This document shows, in pieces, positions 1 to 13,280 of a DNA stretch of 64,000 nucleotides. Origin of the DNA: Ascochyta rabiei (lineage: Eukaryota > Ascomycota > Dothideomycetes > Pleosporales > Didymellaceae). The stretch lies in the NCBI RefSeq assembly GCF_004011695.2, contig NC_082424.1, forward strand, positions 62,001 through 126,000, read 5' to 3'. The translations under genes were made by a program, and so were the position numbers. Position 1 is the first letter of the stretch. Each line of letters begins with the position of its first letter. The notes under the pieces are model-generated. The model saw only the letters and a list, made by a program, of their open reading frames with translations, was not told the origin of the DNA and ran no database searches.

Positions 1-3000
1 TTATTAGTCCCTTCTAACTCTTCTTTAGTCTCGCCCCCCCCTCTTCTTAACTAGGGACCCCCTAGTCCTCTGCTAGGTGTTGGGCGGCTGTTATATAGTT
101 AATAAGTAGCTAGTCAATTCCTAAGTAGTTAAATATAAACTGCTAATAAAAGTTAGTAAAGCCTAAGAACACTTAAATATCCTTATAACTAGATAGTTTA
201 GGCTATTTAGTAATAGTATAGACCCTCTTAGGATCTATTACTACACTGTCTAGGGTAATAACAAATCCTAGAAACTCTACTAACTTGCTAGAGAAGACGC
301 ACTTGCTTGCCTTTACAAACATCCCCTATTTAACCAGGCAATTAAGGACCTCTTTAACGTGCTTGTTGTAGTCTTTCTTGTCCTAGGAATAGATAAGGAT
401 GTTGTCTAGGTAAACTACGCAGATCCTATCTAGTAGGCCTTCTAGGGCTCTGTAGATATAGGATTGGAACATAGCTAGTGCGTTAGCTAAGCTAAACAGC
501 ATTACTAGGTATTTAAAATAACTGTATTGCGTCTTAAACGCAGTCTTCTACTTGTTGCCTTTCTTAATCTAGAGCCTATAGTAGGCGTTACGTAGATCTA
601 GCTTAGTAAAGACCTTTACTTTTAACAGACAATCCATTATCTTACTTACTAGCAGGATAGGATACTAATTCTTAATAGTTATCTTATTTAATCCCTAATA
701 ATTAACACACAATCTTATAGTGCTATTAGGTTTAGGAACAAACAGGATAGGTGCTCCTGCCAGCAACTTGCTTAAGCAGATCTAGCCCTTCTCCTGTGCT
801 GCCTTAAGGTATTCCTAGAGTATATCTAGTTCTTAGCAGAACAGGTTATAGATTAGGAGGTTAGGAACCTTAGTACCTACCTTAATATCTATAGAGTGAT
901 TATACTCCTAGTAGGGCGCTAACACACTTATCTAGCGTTTGCTGAACGCAAACTACTTATAATAGAGGTACTTAGGCATGTATTTAAGCTCTTCTATGTC
1001 TAGGGCGTTAGCCTCTAGTATAGGGCCACTGTTAATTCCTACTACTATAATCCTTACCTACTTAGTAAGGGTTACGTCTAGCGTCTGTCTGTTGTCTGTC
1101 TAGTAGACGTCTATTAGACCCCCTATGCCTAGACTCTTAGACTATAGTAGGTATAGATGCTTACCTAGGTCTAGGTTACTAAACAATTATTCAGCAGTTA
1201 CTAGCTAGACTCTCTTAACGTTGTCTGTAAACCACTTGTAGGTTCCTGCAGAGAAGTAGATACACAGGTCTACCTTAGCCAGCTATAGATAACCTAATAC
1301 TAGGTTATATCTAATAAATAATATAGACTAGAATTTAGTTAGCCTAACTATCTTAGGCGTTCCCTTGCTGTTATAGCAGACTATTATTAACTAGTACTAC
1401 TCTGTCAACAACAGCTTTGTATCATCCAGGACTACCGCATTTAGTTACTAGTTAGTTCCCTCTAGGTTAAGCCCTAGGTCTCTAGCTACCTGTTTAGTAA
1501 TAAGGTTTAGCTCTAAACCTAAGTTGTACAAGGCCTAGAGAGTCCTAGGGTTACCCTTAGAGTTAATTAGCTGGATAGTAACCGCTATACAGGTTTGTTT
1601 CCCTTTAGTCTCTAGCCCTAGTTATAGGTAGGAAAGGTTAGTAACTAGGGCTTCCTATTTCCCTAGTTGCTACTAGATTGTTAATTACCGCCTCCGCGGC
1701 CTCTCTAATAGCTCTGTTACTAATGGCCCTAAGGGTTTTGCCCCTAATTTAGCTAATAATAACTACCCCTATTAGATTATTAGTGGTAATTGCCCCTATA
1801 GGACCCCTTGCCTCCTGCTAAATTAGCGTTATTAGTTGCTGGCTGGGAGTCTCCTAGCTGCTTTCTAGCGTTGCTCTTAGAGGGGGTTAAGGCCTAGCTG
1901 TAGCGCCTTTTAAATCCTCCCCTATTAGAAGAAGAGTAAGGTCTTTTGTTTTAACTGCTACCTTTAGCCTAGAGGCTTAAGTTTAAGGGGACTGTTGCAG
2001 TCTCTGCGTTACAGAGGGCCTGTTTAAACTCTATCTACTTAGTAATATATTCTAGGCTGCTATTACACTAGATCTTATATTAGAGTTTATAGGGAGTAAG
2101 GCTCTATATAAATACTATCTTAAACTTATAGTTATCTATACTGTTATTAAACTTAGTAAAGTTATAGGGCAGTAGAGACTCCTGCTTATTTAACTCTATT
2201 AGGAAGGTGTTAACAGAATTGTTAGCCTTCTACTTATAGTTAAAGTACTTATTATAGTTCTTATACTAAGTAAAGACTAGGTCTTATACAAGCTGCTCGT
2301 CCTCTACACAGAGGTTAGCTTAGGTTTAGATTAATCCCTTATTAATACGTTGTTAGATTAATTCTTATTAGACACTATAGTAGATGGTGCCTATAATCTA
2401 ATGGGTGCAGGTTACAGAGTCTTTAACTACTTAAGCGTACTAGAACGCTGTGTCTATGTCCTTAATCTACTAGTCTACCTGCTAGGTTAATAGAGGCTTG
2501 TTATCTATCCTAAGTTTTAGCTTAGGTTAGACGTTGTTAAGGACTTGTATTATCTTACTAGCCTTATTAAACGCTAGGTGGTGGCTACCTAGCGTAGGTC
2601 CAACGTGCGTCTGCTGCAGGGTCTCCACTACCTAGTTAAATTACTGCTGCTAGATTTCAATTTCTTATTTAGGGGCGCTAGACAATTCTGCCTTATTAAA
2701 TGCCTCTAGCAACAATAGGATAGAAGCCTATAGCAACTCTATTTATATAACGCGTAGCGTTAGAACATCTAGCGTTGCAATACCTACTACTATAGTAGCT
2801 AACCTGCCCCTAATGTAAAGGTTAAGCAGTAGCTCTATAGGTGCTGGCAATACCCTAGGCATATTGTTGCAGCATTGCGCATCTAGCTCCTAACTAAGTT
2901 TATTACAAGGTGGCAACTCCTCTACGTTGCTAGTAGTTAAGCAGAGGTTGCGTTGTCCTCCAGCCATTGCTAATGGCTAAGTTTTTTCCCGTCTCTCTGC

Positions 3001-3015
3001 TGCTAATTGGCTGCC
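1..3015 (-). mobile_element. Ty3/gypsy retrotransposon A, RIP-degraded, 5' part (gag to reverse transcriptase)
   Basis: Read on the minus strand, a gag start is visible at 2967 (M-A-G-G-Q-R-N-L), followed by gag, protease and reverse transcriptase. The RT catalytic motif reads C-V-V-Y-L-D-N near 400-420, with the second Asp of YLDD changed to Asn. Stop codons are dense and nearly all TAG or TAA at former CAG, CAA or TGG codons, as expected from RIP. RNase H, integrase and the 3' LTR lie beyond the left edge of the window. The same family is present at 20-24.6 kb (copy C); for example 1-130 here aligns with 22,985-23,100. It cannot be active. Confidence 0.85.
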
Positions 3016-3238
3016 TGTTCTAAGAGGAAGATAAAGGATTTAAATTGTAAGGGCACTGTAGGCAGGTAATAGAGCAGAGCAATATAGGATGAAATGATAG
3101 GTGATATTAAGAGATAAGACAAATCCTTAATAGATAAGTCTTTAGGTGTGTAGATATTATATACTGGTTAGTAGGTCTCTAGGCTTAGCCTAGGACCTAA
3201 CTAAGGTATCCCCTGCTGTAGGGAGAACACCCATAACA
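3016..3238 (-). repeat. Probable 5' LTR of gypsy element A
   Basis: The minus strand starts TGTTATGGGTG at 3238 and ends AGAACA at 3016, giving TG...CA termini. It sits directly upstream of the gag start at 2967. The bases outside it (agaag at 3239-3243) would be one half of the target duplication; the other half is outside the window. No partner LTR is visible here, so the limits rest on termini and position only. Confidence 0.55.
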
Positions 3239-6200
3239 AGAAGTATCTATTATTAACTCCTATAGAAGACAGGAGGTCTAACAGATACCTTTTATAGTTA
3301 TAGACCTACAAAGGTACAAGATATACCTTAGATTACCCTAGATTAACTAGACAAACCCTAAGCTAAGCTATTTAAGCTAGCGTATGCTCTTCTAAGGGAA
3401 GAAGTATAAGGACTTTCCTAAACTAGAAAAAATAGCGTGAGAAGATGCTATAAGAGTTTAAACGCACTATAGAAAGTCCTTTAGTAGACATTTATGTGTG
3501 TATAGTGAACTTAGTAGGTACATATAACCTAATATCTACTAAAAAGAGCCTAATTCTAGAAGTGTATTGCGAATATGCGCACTTAGGATTAGAGGATAAT
3601 ACTTAGGTCCTACTAGAGCATAGAGAGCATAACCTAGCAATTAACATTACAGAAGGAGCTACTTCCCTCTACTAACTGTTATACAGACTATCTACAACAG
3701 AATTAGAGATACTTAGGAAGTATCTAGCAGAATATCTACAATATAGCTAGATATAACACTTAAGGTTACCAGCAGGGGCGCCTATTCTCTTTTTAAAGAA
3801 GAAAGACAGCAACCTATAAATGTGTGTAGACTGTAGAGGTCTAAACAAGATAACAGTTAAAAACTACTATCTATTGCCACTAATTATAGAGTTACTAGAA
3901 CAACTAGCGTAAGCTAAGTTCTATACTAAACTACATGTACATAAGGCGTATTACTATATCTAAGTTAAGGAAGGGGATAAGTAGAAGACTACTTCTTAAA
4001 CTAGGTATAGACATTTTAAGTACACAGTAATGCTGTTTAGACTTATAAATACTCCTGCCTAATTTTAGGCCTATATAAACAAGGCACTAATAGGATTAGT
4101 TAATATAACTTATATTATATATCTAGACAACATATTAGTATACTCTAAGACAGAGGAAGACCACATTAGACACGTTAAGGAGGTCTTAGAGAGGCTTTGC
4201 AAAGCAAACCTCTATATGCGCTTAGATAAGTGTAAATAGCACTGTTAATGTATAGAGTACCTTAGGTACATAGTCTTGCCTTAAAGGGTAAGCATTAACC
4301 TAGACAGGGTTAAAACAATCTAAGAATAGCTAATTCTGCGCACAGTTTGCAATATCTAAGTATTTATAGGCTTTATAAACTACTATTAGAGATTTATTAC
4401 AGGGTTTTCTAAATTATCCTTGCTATTAACCTAATTAACCTAGAAAGGGCTAAATTTGGCTAAATCTTGTTAAGTAATAAGGAAGGAGGAGATCTAGCCT
4501 CTTAAGCTAAGTAAAGAATCCCTATAAGCTTTCTAGAATATAAAGGATTTTTTATTAACATACCTATCTTAGTTTATTTTATACCTAAGAGACAGACTAG
4601 GATTGAAGTAGATGCCTCTAGAGGCGCTATCTTAGGAATCCTCAGTTAACTAGTCCCTAGGGAGGGGAAGCTGGCCTAATAGAGGCCTGTGGACTTCTAT
4701 TTAAAGAAGTTAATCTAAGCAGAGTACAACTATAATACTTATAACTAGGAACTTCTTACAATTGTCTAGAGCCTATAGTATTAGCAAAGATACTTAGATA
4801 GTACCTTCTTTAAGATCTAAACAGATTACTAAAACCTAAAATAGTTTATAGAGACAAAGGTTCTTAGCTATTAGTAAGTAAGGGCATACTTAGTGTTATC
4901 TAAGTTTAACTTTGTAATTACCTATTGCCTAGGGTCTATAAACCCTGTAGATAGACCCTTACAGTGCCCTAATTATATAAGAGAGTTATAAGACCCCTTA
5001 TAAAAGTACAATAAGGCTTTTATATTACTGCTTTAGGAGATCCTAACTAGGAGAAACCATAATACTCCCCTAGTAGTAGCTATAACCCTTTATTTGTCTA
5101 TAAAAGAAAGAAAGGACATAAGGGATCTTAAAAGAGAAGAATTAAGAGAGAAAATTTAGACAGAGCTAATAACAGACTAAGACAACACAGACAAACTCTC
5201 TAGCACTAAAAAAGAGTTAAGCAACGTTAAAATAGGATAAAATAACCTAGAAAAAGATAATATAGCTAAGGAGAGGCGTATCTTGCTTATAAGGCTAAAA
5301 GATAAAGTGTAAGTTATTAAAGAACGTTATAATACTCTAATATTAGGACACTTTAGAGAACAAAGGACCTTAGAGAAAATTTAGCGCAGATACACCTAGA
5401 AGGGCATTAATAAGGATATATCTAACTACTGCTACAACTGCTTAGTATATAGGAGATTAACTGCTACCTAATATAAACTGTACAGGTTATTATAACCTTT
5501 ACTAGTGCTAAGCTAACTATAGAAGGACGTAATAATAGATTTTATTACAGAACTACCTTCCAGTAAGGTGGCTAGGTTAGTGTACAACTTAATACTAGTA
5601 GTTGTGTACAAATTAACTAAAATGTTATATTACATACTAGCTAGGGCTAATTAGGATAGAAAAGACCTAGTATATACCTAGATTAGAGAAATTATCTGTT
5701 TACACAGCGCGCTAGCACAAATTATCTTAGATTAGGGGCTGCTAATAAACTTAAAGACATAGGAAACCTTTAACTACTATTTAAACTTAAGATAAGTCTT
5801 AACGTTAGCCTATTATCCCTAGACAGATAGCTAAACAGAAAGGCAAAATTAGACTCTTAAACAGTACTTACGTTGCTATTATACTCTAGAATAAGACAAT
5901 TAGGCCCTATAGATTTTAATTACAGAATTTGTATACAAGAATAGTATTTATGTATCTATAAATATAACACCTTTCTAAGCCTATTATAGTATAGATCTAA
6001 GGGGTATAAAGTAGCCTACTTTGGCATTAAAAGGTAGAGAATCTCCCCTTGCAAAGGAATTAGCTGCTAGAGTTATTGCCTTATAGGCTACCTGTAAAGT
6101 AAATATAGAAAAGTTAGATAAGTATTAAAAGAAATACTTAGATAAGAAACAACTACTAGCACCCTTTAAAGTAGGCGACAAGGTACTAGTCTCTAGTAAG

Positions 6201-7655
6201 AATATTAGGACAGTACGCCTAAAAAAGAAGCTAGACTAGAAATACCTAGGACCTAGGACTATTATAGCCTAGATTAGCCCTAGTGCATATAGAGTAGACC
6301 TGCTAGAAATAAAAGAGATCTATCTAGTATTCTATGCGTTACTGCTAGACCTATATATACTAAGAAGTTAACTTCTAATTATATAGGAACTAATATAAGA
6401 ACCTATAGTTAAAGGGGAAGAGAAGGTGTAGAATATAGAAAAGGTCCTTAACAGAAGGTAACTAGACAATAGATAGTAGGAATACCTTGTTAAGTAGGAC
6501 AGATTTCCTAACTTAGAAAATTCCTAGGAAATTAGCATAAATCTTTCTAAAGAAGTGCTAAAATAATACTAGAAAATAATAAAGTAACTGCTTAGACTGC
6601 GTAATAAGACGTTAAGGTTAAAGTCTAAAAAATAGGGGGACTAAAAAGGCTAAATACCTTTACTTAATTATAATTTTTCCCTATAGGGTTTTTTTAATTA
6701 ATAAGTGTTTAATAGTTTATACTAAGGGAAAATATAACCCTACCTTACTCTAAGAAATACAGACTAGCTAAAGCAGATATCTTTTAGCCTATTATAGCTA
6801 TTTCTAATATAAGGAGATAAAGAAAGTTATATGCTATATTATATAGTTATAATTATAAGCAAATATAGGAGAATTAGTATAGAAGAACACCTTCCTAGTA
6901 TTATTTAGACTATCTAAGAGTGTAATGCACCTAATTGCTATATTAGCCTAAAACTATCTACTAACTATAAACTTAGGTATTATTAATCTAAACCTTCTAT
7001 TATAGGGAATATCTATTAACTATAACTACTACTATAGGCATAAGTAGTAGCCTTACAACTACTATAAGGCTTCTTAGCAGTAGCAGCGGCAGCGGCAACA
7101 TTAGCGGCAGCCTGCTTAGCGGTCTCTTGCTCCTCCTGCTCCTCTTAGAGTTAACTAAGTGTCTTTTTAGTTCCTGCAATCTAGTACTTTAACTATAAAA
7201 GAAGTTAGACATTATTAAAAAAGGTTAAAACGTGCTATAATACCTTCTTGCAGAGGGTAATAGGTGCATCTAGATTAGACTTGCCACTACTCTCCTCTAA
7301 CATCTTCTTTTGCTTTATCTTAGCCTTAACAGCGCTAGCCTTAGATTAATCTTACTTCTTAATATAGATGCTGGACAAGGTTTACTTACGTACGCAAGTG
7401 TTGCTATTATAGAGTATAAGTAGCTCTTCCTACAGTAAATAGTTCCTATAAAGGTTACATTATGCTATAATAAGCTAAAAAGAGACAGAACGTACTCTTA
7501 AATTATACCTAGCAACAAGCTGGCCTAGTTAACAATAGACTCGCCTATTACAGTCTTCTTGTTAATAGACATAGGCGCGGTAGTAGCAGGTATTACAGGG
7601 GTAGTCTTAACGCTAGCTGTATTAATAATAGCAGTATAAGCAGTAGTTGTAAAGA
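3239..7655 (+). mobile_element. Ty3/gypsy retrotransposon B, left arm of a large palindrome, RIP-degraded
   Basis: Plus-strand pol remnants run in the normal gypsy order: protease/RT entry from about 3.4 kb, RT motif Y-L-D-N-I-L-V-Y near 4115-4140, RNase H around 4.6-4.8 kb, integrase zinc-binding and core regions around 5.2-5.9 kb, and a chromodomain-like C-terminus near 6.3-6.6 kb. Almost every codon that can become TAG or TAA by C-to-T change has done so. The left end is cut by element A. Downstream of pol, at 7016-7655, a separate antisense coding remnant is present. The whole arm is repeated in inverse orientation at 8725-13117. Confidence 0.85.
7016..7655 (-). pseudogene. Antisense accessory gene of gypsy B (left copy, 5'-truncated)
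   Basis: This is the inverse copy of the gene described at 8396-9366 and lies between the end of pol and the end of the arm, on the strand opposite to pol. It ends at TAA 7016-7018 after a Ser/Tyr/Gly-rich tail; the Ala-rich stretch (GCx repeats at about 7080-7115) and a Glu/Gln/Lys-rich region precede it. The intron-like stretches with GTATAA donors and TAG/CAG acceptors are conserved relative to the other copy. Its first exon is missing because the palindrome arm stops near 7655. Function unknown. Confidence 0.5.
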
Positions 7656-8395
7656 GTGTACAAAGCAATTACGAGGGAGGATAGGGTTAAAGAGGATAGC
7701 AGGTGTATTAAGGTACGTAGTGTGTAGTAACAAGACTAATTACTAGAGTATTAGTAATAACCTCAGACACCTTTATATAGTCTAGGCTGGCTAGCCCTAT
7801 AGTAGCTCGCTAAGACTAGCAGAGGTACCCCTAGGCCCAGCGCCTAATAATGCCTCCCTTCTCTGGATTGTTTAGCTTAAATAATGGTATAATTAGTAAT
7901 ACTGTATTATTTTAGCCTAGCTTTAGACGTGTTTACTCCGTTTGTCCTGTTATAGCTAATTCTAACTAGGTTTAGGCATTTTAGACGCCTTGTAAGGCTA
8001 GATAGGGCTTAATACTAATTCTGCCTTTACCTAGTAAAAGTTAAACAGAAATCCTCTCTTACCTCTTACTTTACCTCTAGGGTCTAGGTAGCTGTCTGCG
8101 CAGGCTAAAGCTCTAACTAGGTGGCTAGCAGCATATAAGCTATCTATACCCCTAGTTTTATTAGTTACTACTATATCCTACTTTATTTTAGTAAGTACTA
8201 ACCTATTCTGTCTAGCACTTTTGTAAGGATAGCTAAGGGATTTTCTAGGTCTTTCTAGCACGTTCTAACACGTTTTAGCAGATAGCACTGTACAATACGC
8301 CCTAGTAACCTTTTCTAACCATTCCTAACTGCTACTGCCTACTACTAACTTTTACTAACTGTTACTAACTACTATTTGCTATAGCTGTTATGTTA
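7656..8395. other. Spacer at the centre of the palindrome
   Basis: AT-rich, RIP-like sequence without inverted symmetry between the two arms. No open reading frame or recognised domain was seen. It separates the truncated left copy of the antisense gene from the more complete right copy. Confidence 0.5.
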
Positions 8396-9366
8396 ATGCC
8401 CGCTCGCTGTAAGATTAACATTGCTAAGAACAGTTGGACTGCTAAGCAGTGCTGTATGCTATGTCTCTACTACATTGCTAATAGTAATGTCTATAGGGAC
8501 TGTTGTTTCTCTACTAACCTAGCTTTATAGGGTAGCCTGCGTTATAGGGACACCTAGGCCTACTACTATAGAGAGTGTTATAATAGCAATAGGAATTGCC
8601 TATCAGTACGTGTTTTATCTCCTTTTTAGCTTATTTTAGCATCTTTTAACACGTTTAGGGCCCTAATAAGTACGCTAACAGCTATTTAAGGCTTTCTAGC
8701 AACATAGCGCGCCTTCACTCTAGTTGCTGCCTAGTCACTGCTGCTCATGCTGCTATTGTTAATGCTGCTGGAGTTAAGACTACCCCTGTAACACCTGCTA
8801 CTACCGCGCCTATGTCTATTAATAAGAAGACTGCAATAGGCAAGTCTATTATTAACTAGGCTAGCTTGTTGCTGGGTATAATTTAAGAGTACATTCTAAC
8901 ACGTTTTAACTTATTATGGCATAATCTAACCTTTACAGGAACTATTTACTGTAGGAAGAGCTGCTTACACTCTATAATAGCAACACTTGCGCATATAAGT
9001 TAACCTTATCTAGCATCTACATTAAGAAGCGCAATTAATCTAAGGCTAGCGCTGTTAAGGCTGAGATAAAGCAAAAGAAGCTGTTAGAGGAGAGCGGTGG
9101 CGAGTCTAATCTAGACGCGCCTATTACCCCCTGCAAGAAGGTATTATAGCACGTTTTAACCTATTTTAATAATATCTAACTTCTTTTAGTTAAAGTACCA
9201 GATTGCAGGCACTAGAAAGACCCTTAGTTAGCTCTAGGAGGAACAAGAGGAGCAGGAGGCTGCTGAACAGGCTGCCGCCGACGCCGCTGCCGCCGCTGCC
9301 ACTGCTAAGAAGCCTTATAGTGGTTGTAAGGCTACTACTTATACCTATAGTAGAGGTTATAGTTAA
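8396..9366 (+). pseudogene. Antisense accessory gene of gypsy B (right copy), spliced-looking, RIP-damaged
   Basis: An ATG at 8396 opens a 70-codon stretch rich in Cys (C5, a CC pair, further C and CC) with two TAG codons. It ends at a GTACGT donor (8606). Acceptor TTTAG at 8658 leads to an in-phase Ala/Thr-rich exon (G-P-N-K-Y-A-N-S-Y...). Further intron-like stretches start GTATAA near 8876 and GTATTATAG near 9148, with TTTACAG and CTTTTAG acceptors. The C-terminal part is Lys/Glu/Gln-rich, then Ala-rich, ending in a Ser/Tyr/Gly tail and TAA at 9364-9366. One phase clash at the second junction suggests an indel. The gene lies convergent to gypsy pol, which is on the minus strand from about 9.7 kb. 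I do not recognise the family. Confidence 0.5.
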
Positions 9367-12300
9367 TAGATATTCCTTATAATAGAAGGTTTAGATTAAT
9401 AATACCTAAGTTTGTAGTTAGTAGACAGTTTTAGGCTAATATAGCAATTAGGTGCATTACACTCTTAGATAGTCTAAATAATACTAGGAAGGTGTTCTTC
9501 TATACTAATTCTTCTATATTTGCTTATAATTATAACTATATAATATAGCATATAACTTTCTTTATCTCCTTATATTAGAAATAGCTATAATAGGCTAAAA
9601 GATGTCTGCTTTAGCTAGTCTGTATTTCTTAGAGTAAGGTAGGGTTATATTTTCCCTTAGCGTAAACTATTAAATACTTATTAATTAAAAAACCCCTATA
9701 GGGAAAAATTATAATTAAGTAAAGGTATTTAGCCTTTTTAGTCCCCCTCTTTTTTAGACTTTAACCTTAACGTCTTATTACGCAGTCTAAGCAGTTACTT
9801 TATAGTTTTCTAGTATTATTTTAGCACTTCTTTAGAAAAATTTGTGCTTATTTCCTAGGAGTTTTCTAATTTAGGGAATCTGTCCTACTTAATAAGGTAT
9901 TCCTACTGTCTGTTGTCTAGTTACTTTTTGTTAAGGACTTTTTCTATATCCTACACCTTCTCTTCCCCTTTAACTATAGGTTCTTGTATTTATTTCTATA
10001 TAATTAGAAGTTAACTTCTTAGTGTGTATAGGTCTAGCAGTAACGCATAGAATACTAGGTAGATCCCTTTTGTTCCTGGCAGGTCTACTCTATATGCACT
10101 AGGGCTAATCTAGGCTGTAATAGTCCTAGGTCCTAGGTATTTCTAGTCTAACTTCTTTTTTAGGCGTACTGTCCTAATGTTCTTACTAGAGACTAGTACT
10201 TTATCGCCTACTTTAAAGGGTGCTAGTAGTTGTTTCTTATCTAAGAGTTTCTTTTAATACTTATTTAACTTTTCTATATTTGCTTTGCAGGTAGCCTGGA
10301 AGGTAATAACTCTAGCAGCTAATTCCTTTGTAAGGGGAGATTCTCTACCTTTAAATGCTAAAGTAGGCTAATCTGTACTCCTTAGATCTATACTGTAATC
10401 GGCTTAGAAAGGTGTTATATTTATAGATGCGTAAATGCTATTATAATATATAAATTCTGCAATTAAAATCCATAGGGCCTAATTGTCTTATTCTAGAGTA
10501 TAATAGCAACGTAAGTACTGTTTAAGAGTCTAATTTTACCTTTCTGTTTGGCTATCTGTCTAGGGATAATAGGCTAACATTAAGACTTATCTTAAGTTTA
10601 AATAGTAGTTAAAGGTTTCCTACGTCTTTAAGTTTATTAGCAGCCCCTAATCTAAGATAATTTATGCTAGCGCGCTGTGTAAGTAGATAATTTCTCTAAT
10701 CTAGGTGTATGCTAGGTCTTTTCTATCCTAATTAGCCCTAGCTAGTATGTAATATAACATTTTAGTTAATTTGCATACTACTACTAGTATTAAGTTGTAC
10801 ACTAACCTAGCCACCTTGCTTAGAGGTAGTTCTGTAATAAAATCTATTGTTACGTCCTCCTATAGTTAGCTTAGTACTAGTAATGGTTATAATAACCTAT
10901 ATAGTTTATGTTATGCAGTAGTTAATCTCCTATATACTAAGTAGTTATAGCAGTAGTTAAATACATCCTTATTAATACCCTTCTAGGTGTATCTGCGCTG
11001 AATCTTCTCTAAGGTCCTTTGTGCTCTAAAGTGTCCTAACATTAGGTTATTATAACGTTCTTTAATAACTTACACTTTATCTTTTAGCCTTATAAGTAAG
11101 ATATACCTCTTCTAAGCTGTATTGTCTTTTTTTAGGTTATTTTATCCTATTTTAACGTTGCTTAACTCTTTTTTAGTGCTAGAGAGTTTGTCTGTGTTAT
11201 CTAAGTCTGTTGTTAGCTCTGTCTAACTGTTCTCTCTTAATTCTTCTCTTTTAAGATCCCTTATGTCCTTTCTTCCTTTTATAGACAAACAAAAGGTTAT
11301 AGCCGCTACTAGGGGAGTATTAGGGTTCCTTCTAGTTAGGATCTCCTAAAGTGGTTGTATAAAAGCCTTATTATACTTTTATAAGGGGTCTTACGCCTCT
11401 CTTATGTAATTAGGATGCTGTAAGGGTCTATCTACAGGGTTTATAGACCCTAGGTAATAAGTAATTATAAGGTTAAACTTAGATAACACTAAGTATGCCC
11501 TTACTTACTAATAGCTAAGAACCTTTGTCTCTATAAACTATTTTAGGTTTTAGTAATCTGTTTAGATCTTAAAGAAGGTACTATCTAAGTATCTTTGCTA
11601 ATACTATAGGCTCTAGACAATTGTAAGAAGTTCCTAGTTATAAGTATTATAGTTGTACTCTGCTTAGATTAACTTCTTTAAATAGAAGTCCACAGGCCTC
11701 TATTAGGCCAGCTTCCCCTCCCTAGGGACTAGTTAACTGAGGATTCCTAAGATAGCGCCTCTAGAGGCATCTACTTCAATCCTAGTCTGTCTCTTAGGTA
11801 TAAAATAAACTAAGATAGGTATGTTAATAAAAAATCCTTTATATTCTAGAAAGCTTATAGGGATTCTTTGCTTAGCTTAAGAGGCTAACTCTCCTCCTTC
11901 CTTATTGCTTAACTAGATTTAGCCAAATTTAGCCCTTTCTAGGTTAATTAGGTTAATAGCAAAGCTAATTTAGAGAACGCTGTAATAAATCTCTAATAGT
12001 AGTTTATAAAGCCTATAAATACTTAGATATTACAAACTGTACGCAGAATTAGCTATTCTTAGATTGTTTTAACCCTGTCTAGGTTAATGCTTACCCCTTT
12101 AGGTAAGACTATGTACCTAAGGTACTCTGTATGTTAATAGTGCTATTTACACTTATCTAAGCGTACATAGAGGTTTGCTTTGCAAAGCCTCTCTAAGACC
12201 TCCTTAACGTGTCTAATGTGGTCTTCCTCTGTCTTAGAGTATACTAATATGTTGTCTAGATATATAATATAAGTTATATTAACTAATCCTATTAGTGCCT

Positions 12301-13118
12301 TGTTTATATAGGCCTAAAATTAGGCAGGAGTATTTATAAGTCTAAACAGCATTACTGTGTACTTAAAATGTCTATACCTAGTTTAAGAAGTAGTCTTCTA
12401 CTTATCCCCTTCCTTAACTTAGATATAGTAATACGCCTTATGTACATGTAGTTTAGTATAGAACTTAGCTTACGCTAGTTGTTCTAGTAACTCTATAATT
12501 AGTGGCAATAGATAGTAGTTTTTAACTGTTATCTTGTTTAGACCTCTACAGTCTACACACATTTATAGGTTGCTGTCTTTCTTCTTTAAAAAGAGAATAG
12601 GCGCCCCTGCTGGTAACCTTAAGTGTTATATCTAGCTATATTGTAGATATTCTGCTAGATACTTCCTAAGTATCTCTAATTCTGTTGTAGATAGTCTGTA
12701 TAACAGTTAGTAGAGGGAAGTAGCTCCTTCTGTAATGTTAATTGCTAGGTTATGCTCTCTATGCTCTAGTAGGACCTAAGTATTATCCTCTAATCCTAAG
12801 TGCGCATATTCGCAATACACTTCTAGAATTAGGCTCTTTTTAGTAGATATTAGGTTATATGTACCTACTAAGTTCACTATACACACATAAATGTCTACTA
12901 AAGGACTTTCTATAGTGCGTTTAAACTCTTATAGCATCTTCTCACGCTATTTTTTCTAGTTTAGGAAAGTCCCTATACTTCTTCCCTTAGAAGAGCATAC
13001 GCTAGCTTAAATAGCTTAGCTTAGGGTTTGTCTAGTTAATCTAGGGTAATCTAAGGTATATCTTGTACCTTTGTAGGTCTATAACTATAAAAGGTATCTG
13101 TTAGACCTCCTGTCTTCT
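8725..13118 (-). mobile_element. Ty3/gypsy retrotransposon B, right arm of the palindrome
   Basis: This is the reverse complement of 3265-7655 with almost no net insertion or deletion: paired positions keep a constant sum of 16,382 at three checked points (3265/13117, 4123/12259, 7202/9180). Pol is on the minus strand; the RT motif is at about 12,246-12,262. The arm is cut at 13,118 by the copia LTR, within 25 bp of the point where element A cuts the left arm. The outermost part is nearly identical to the left arm, RIP changes included, while the inner part differs visibly. Confidence 0.85.
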
Positions 13119-13280
13119 TGTCAGATAACCGACCTTGCCGAGCCAAGTTGGGGTTTTAGGGTTAACCTCGGTTAACTTAGGGGCTAGCGGCACACACACA
13201 TAAAATGAGCCATTAAGACAGATAATTATTAATTAATTACCTTTATTATTATCTTTGCACATTAAGCATATTATCTAACA
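13119..13280 (+). repeat. 5' LTR of the copia element
   Basis: 162 bp, starting TGTCAGATAA and ending TTATCTAACA, so the termini are near-perfect inverted repeats. It matches the 162-bp copy at 17,762-17,923, including the shared GGCACACACACATAAAATG segment. It carries fewer C-to-T changes in its first 40 bp than the 3' copy. Confidence 0.93.

Larger units (their letters stand above)
3262..13117. repeat. 9.9-kb palindrome (two ~4.4-kb arms, ~1.07-kb spacer)
   Basis: Arms 3262-7655 and 8725-13117 are inverted copies. From about 3.3 to 4.2 kb I see no difference from the mirror sequence; from 4.2 to 4.9 kb there are only a few; from 4,911 inwards differences become frequent (many, but not all, are C/T or G/A changes). 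The symmetry axis is at about 8191. Confidence 0.85.
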
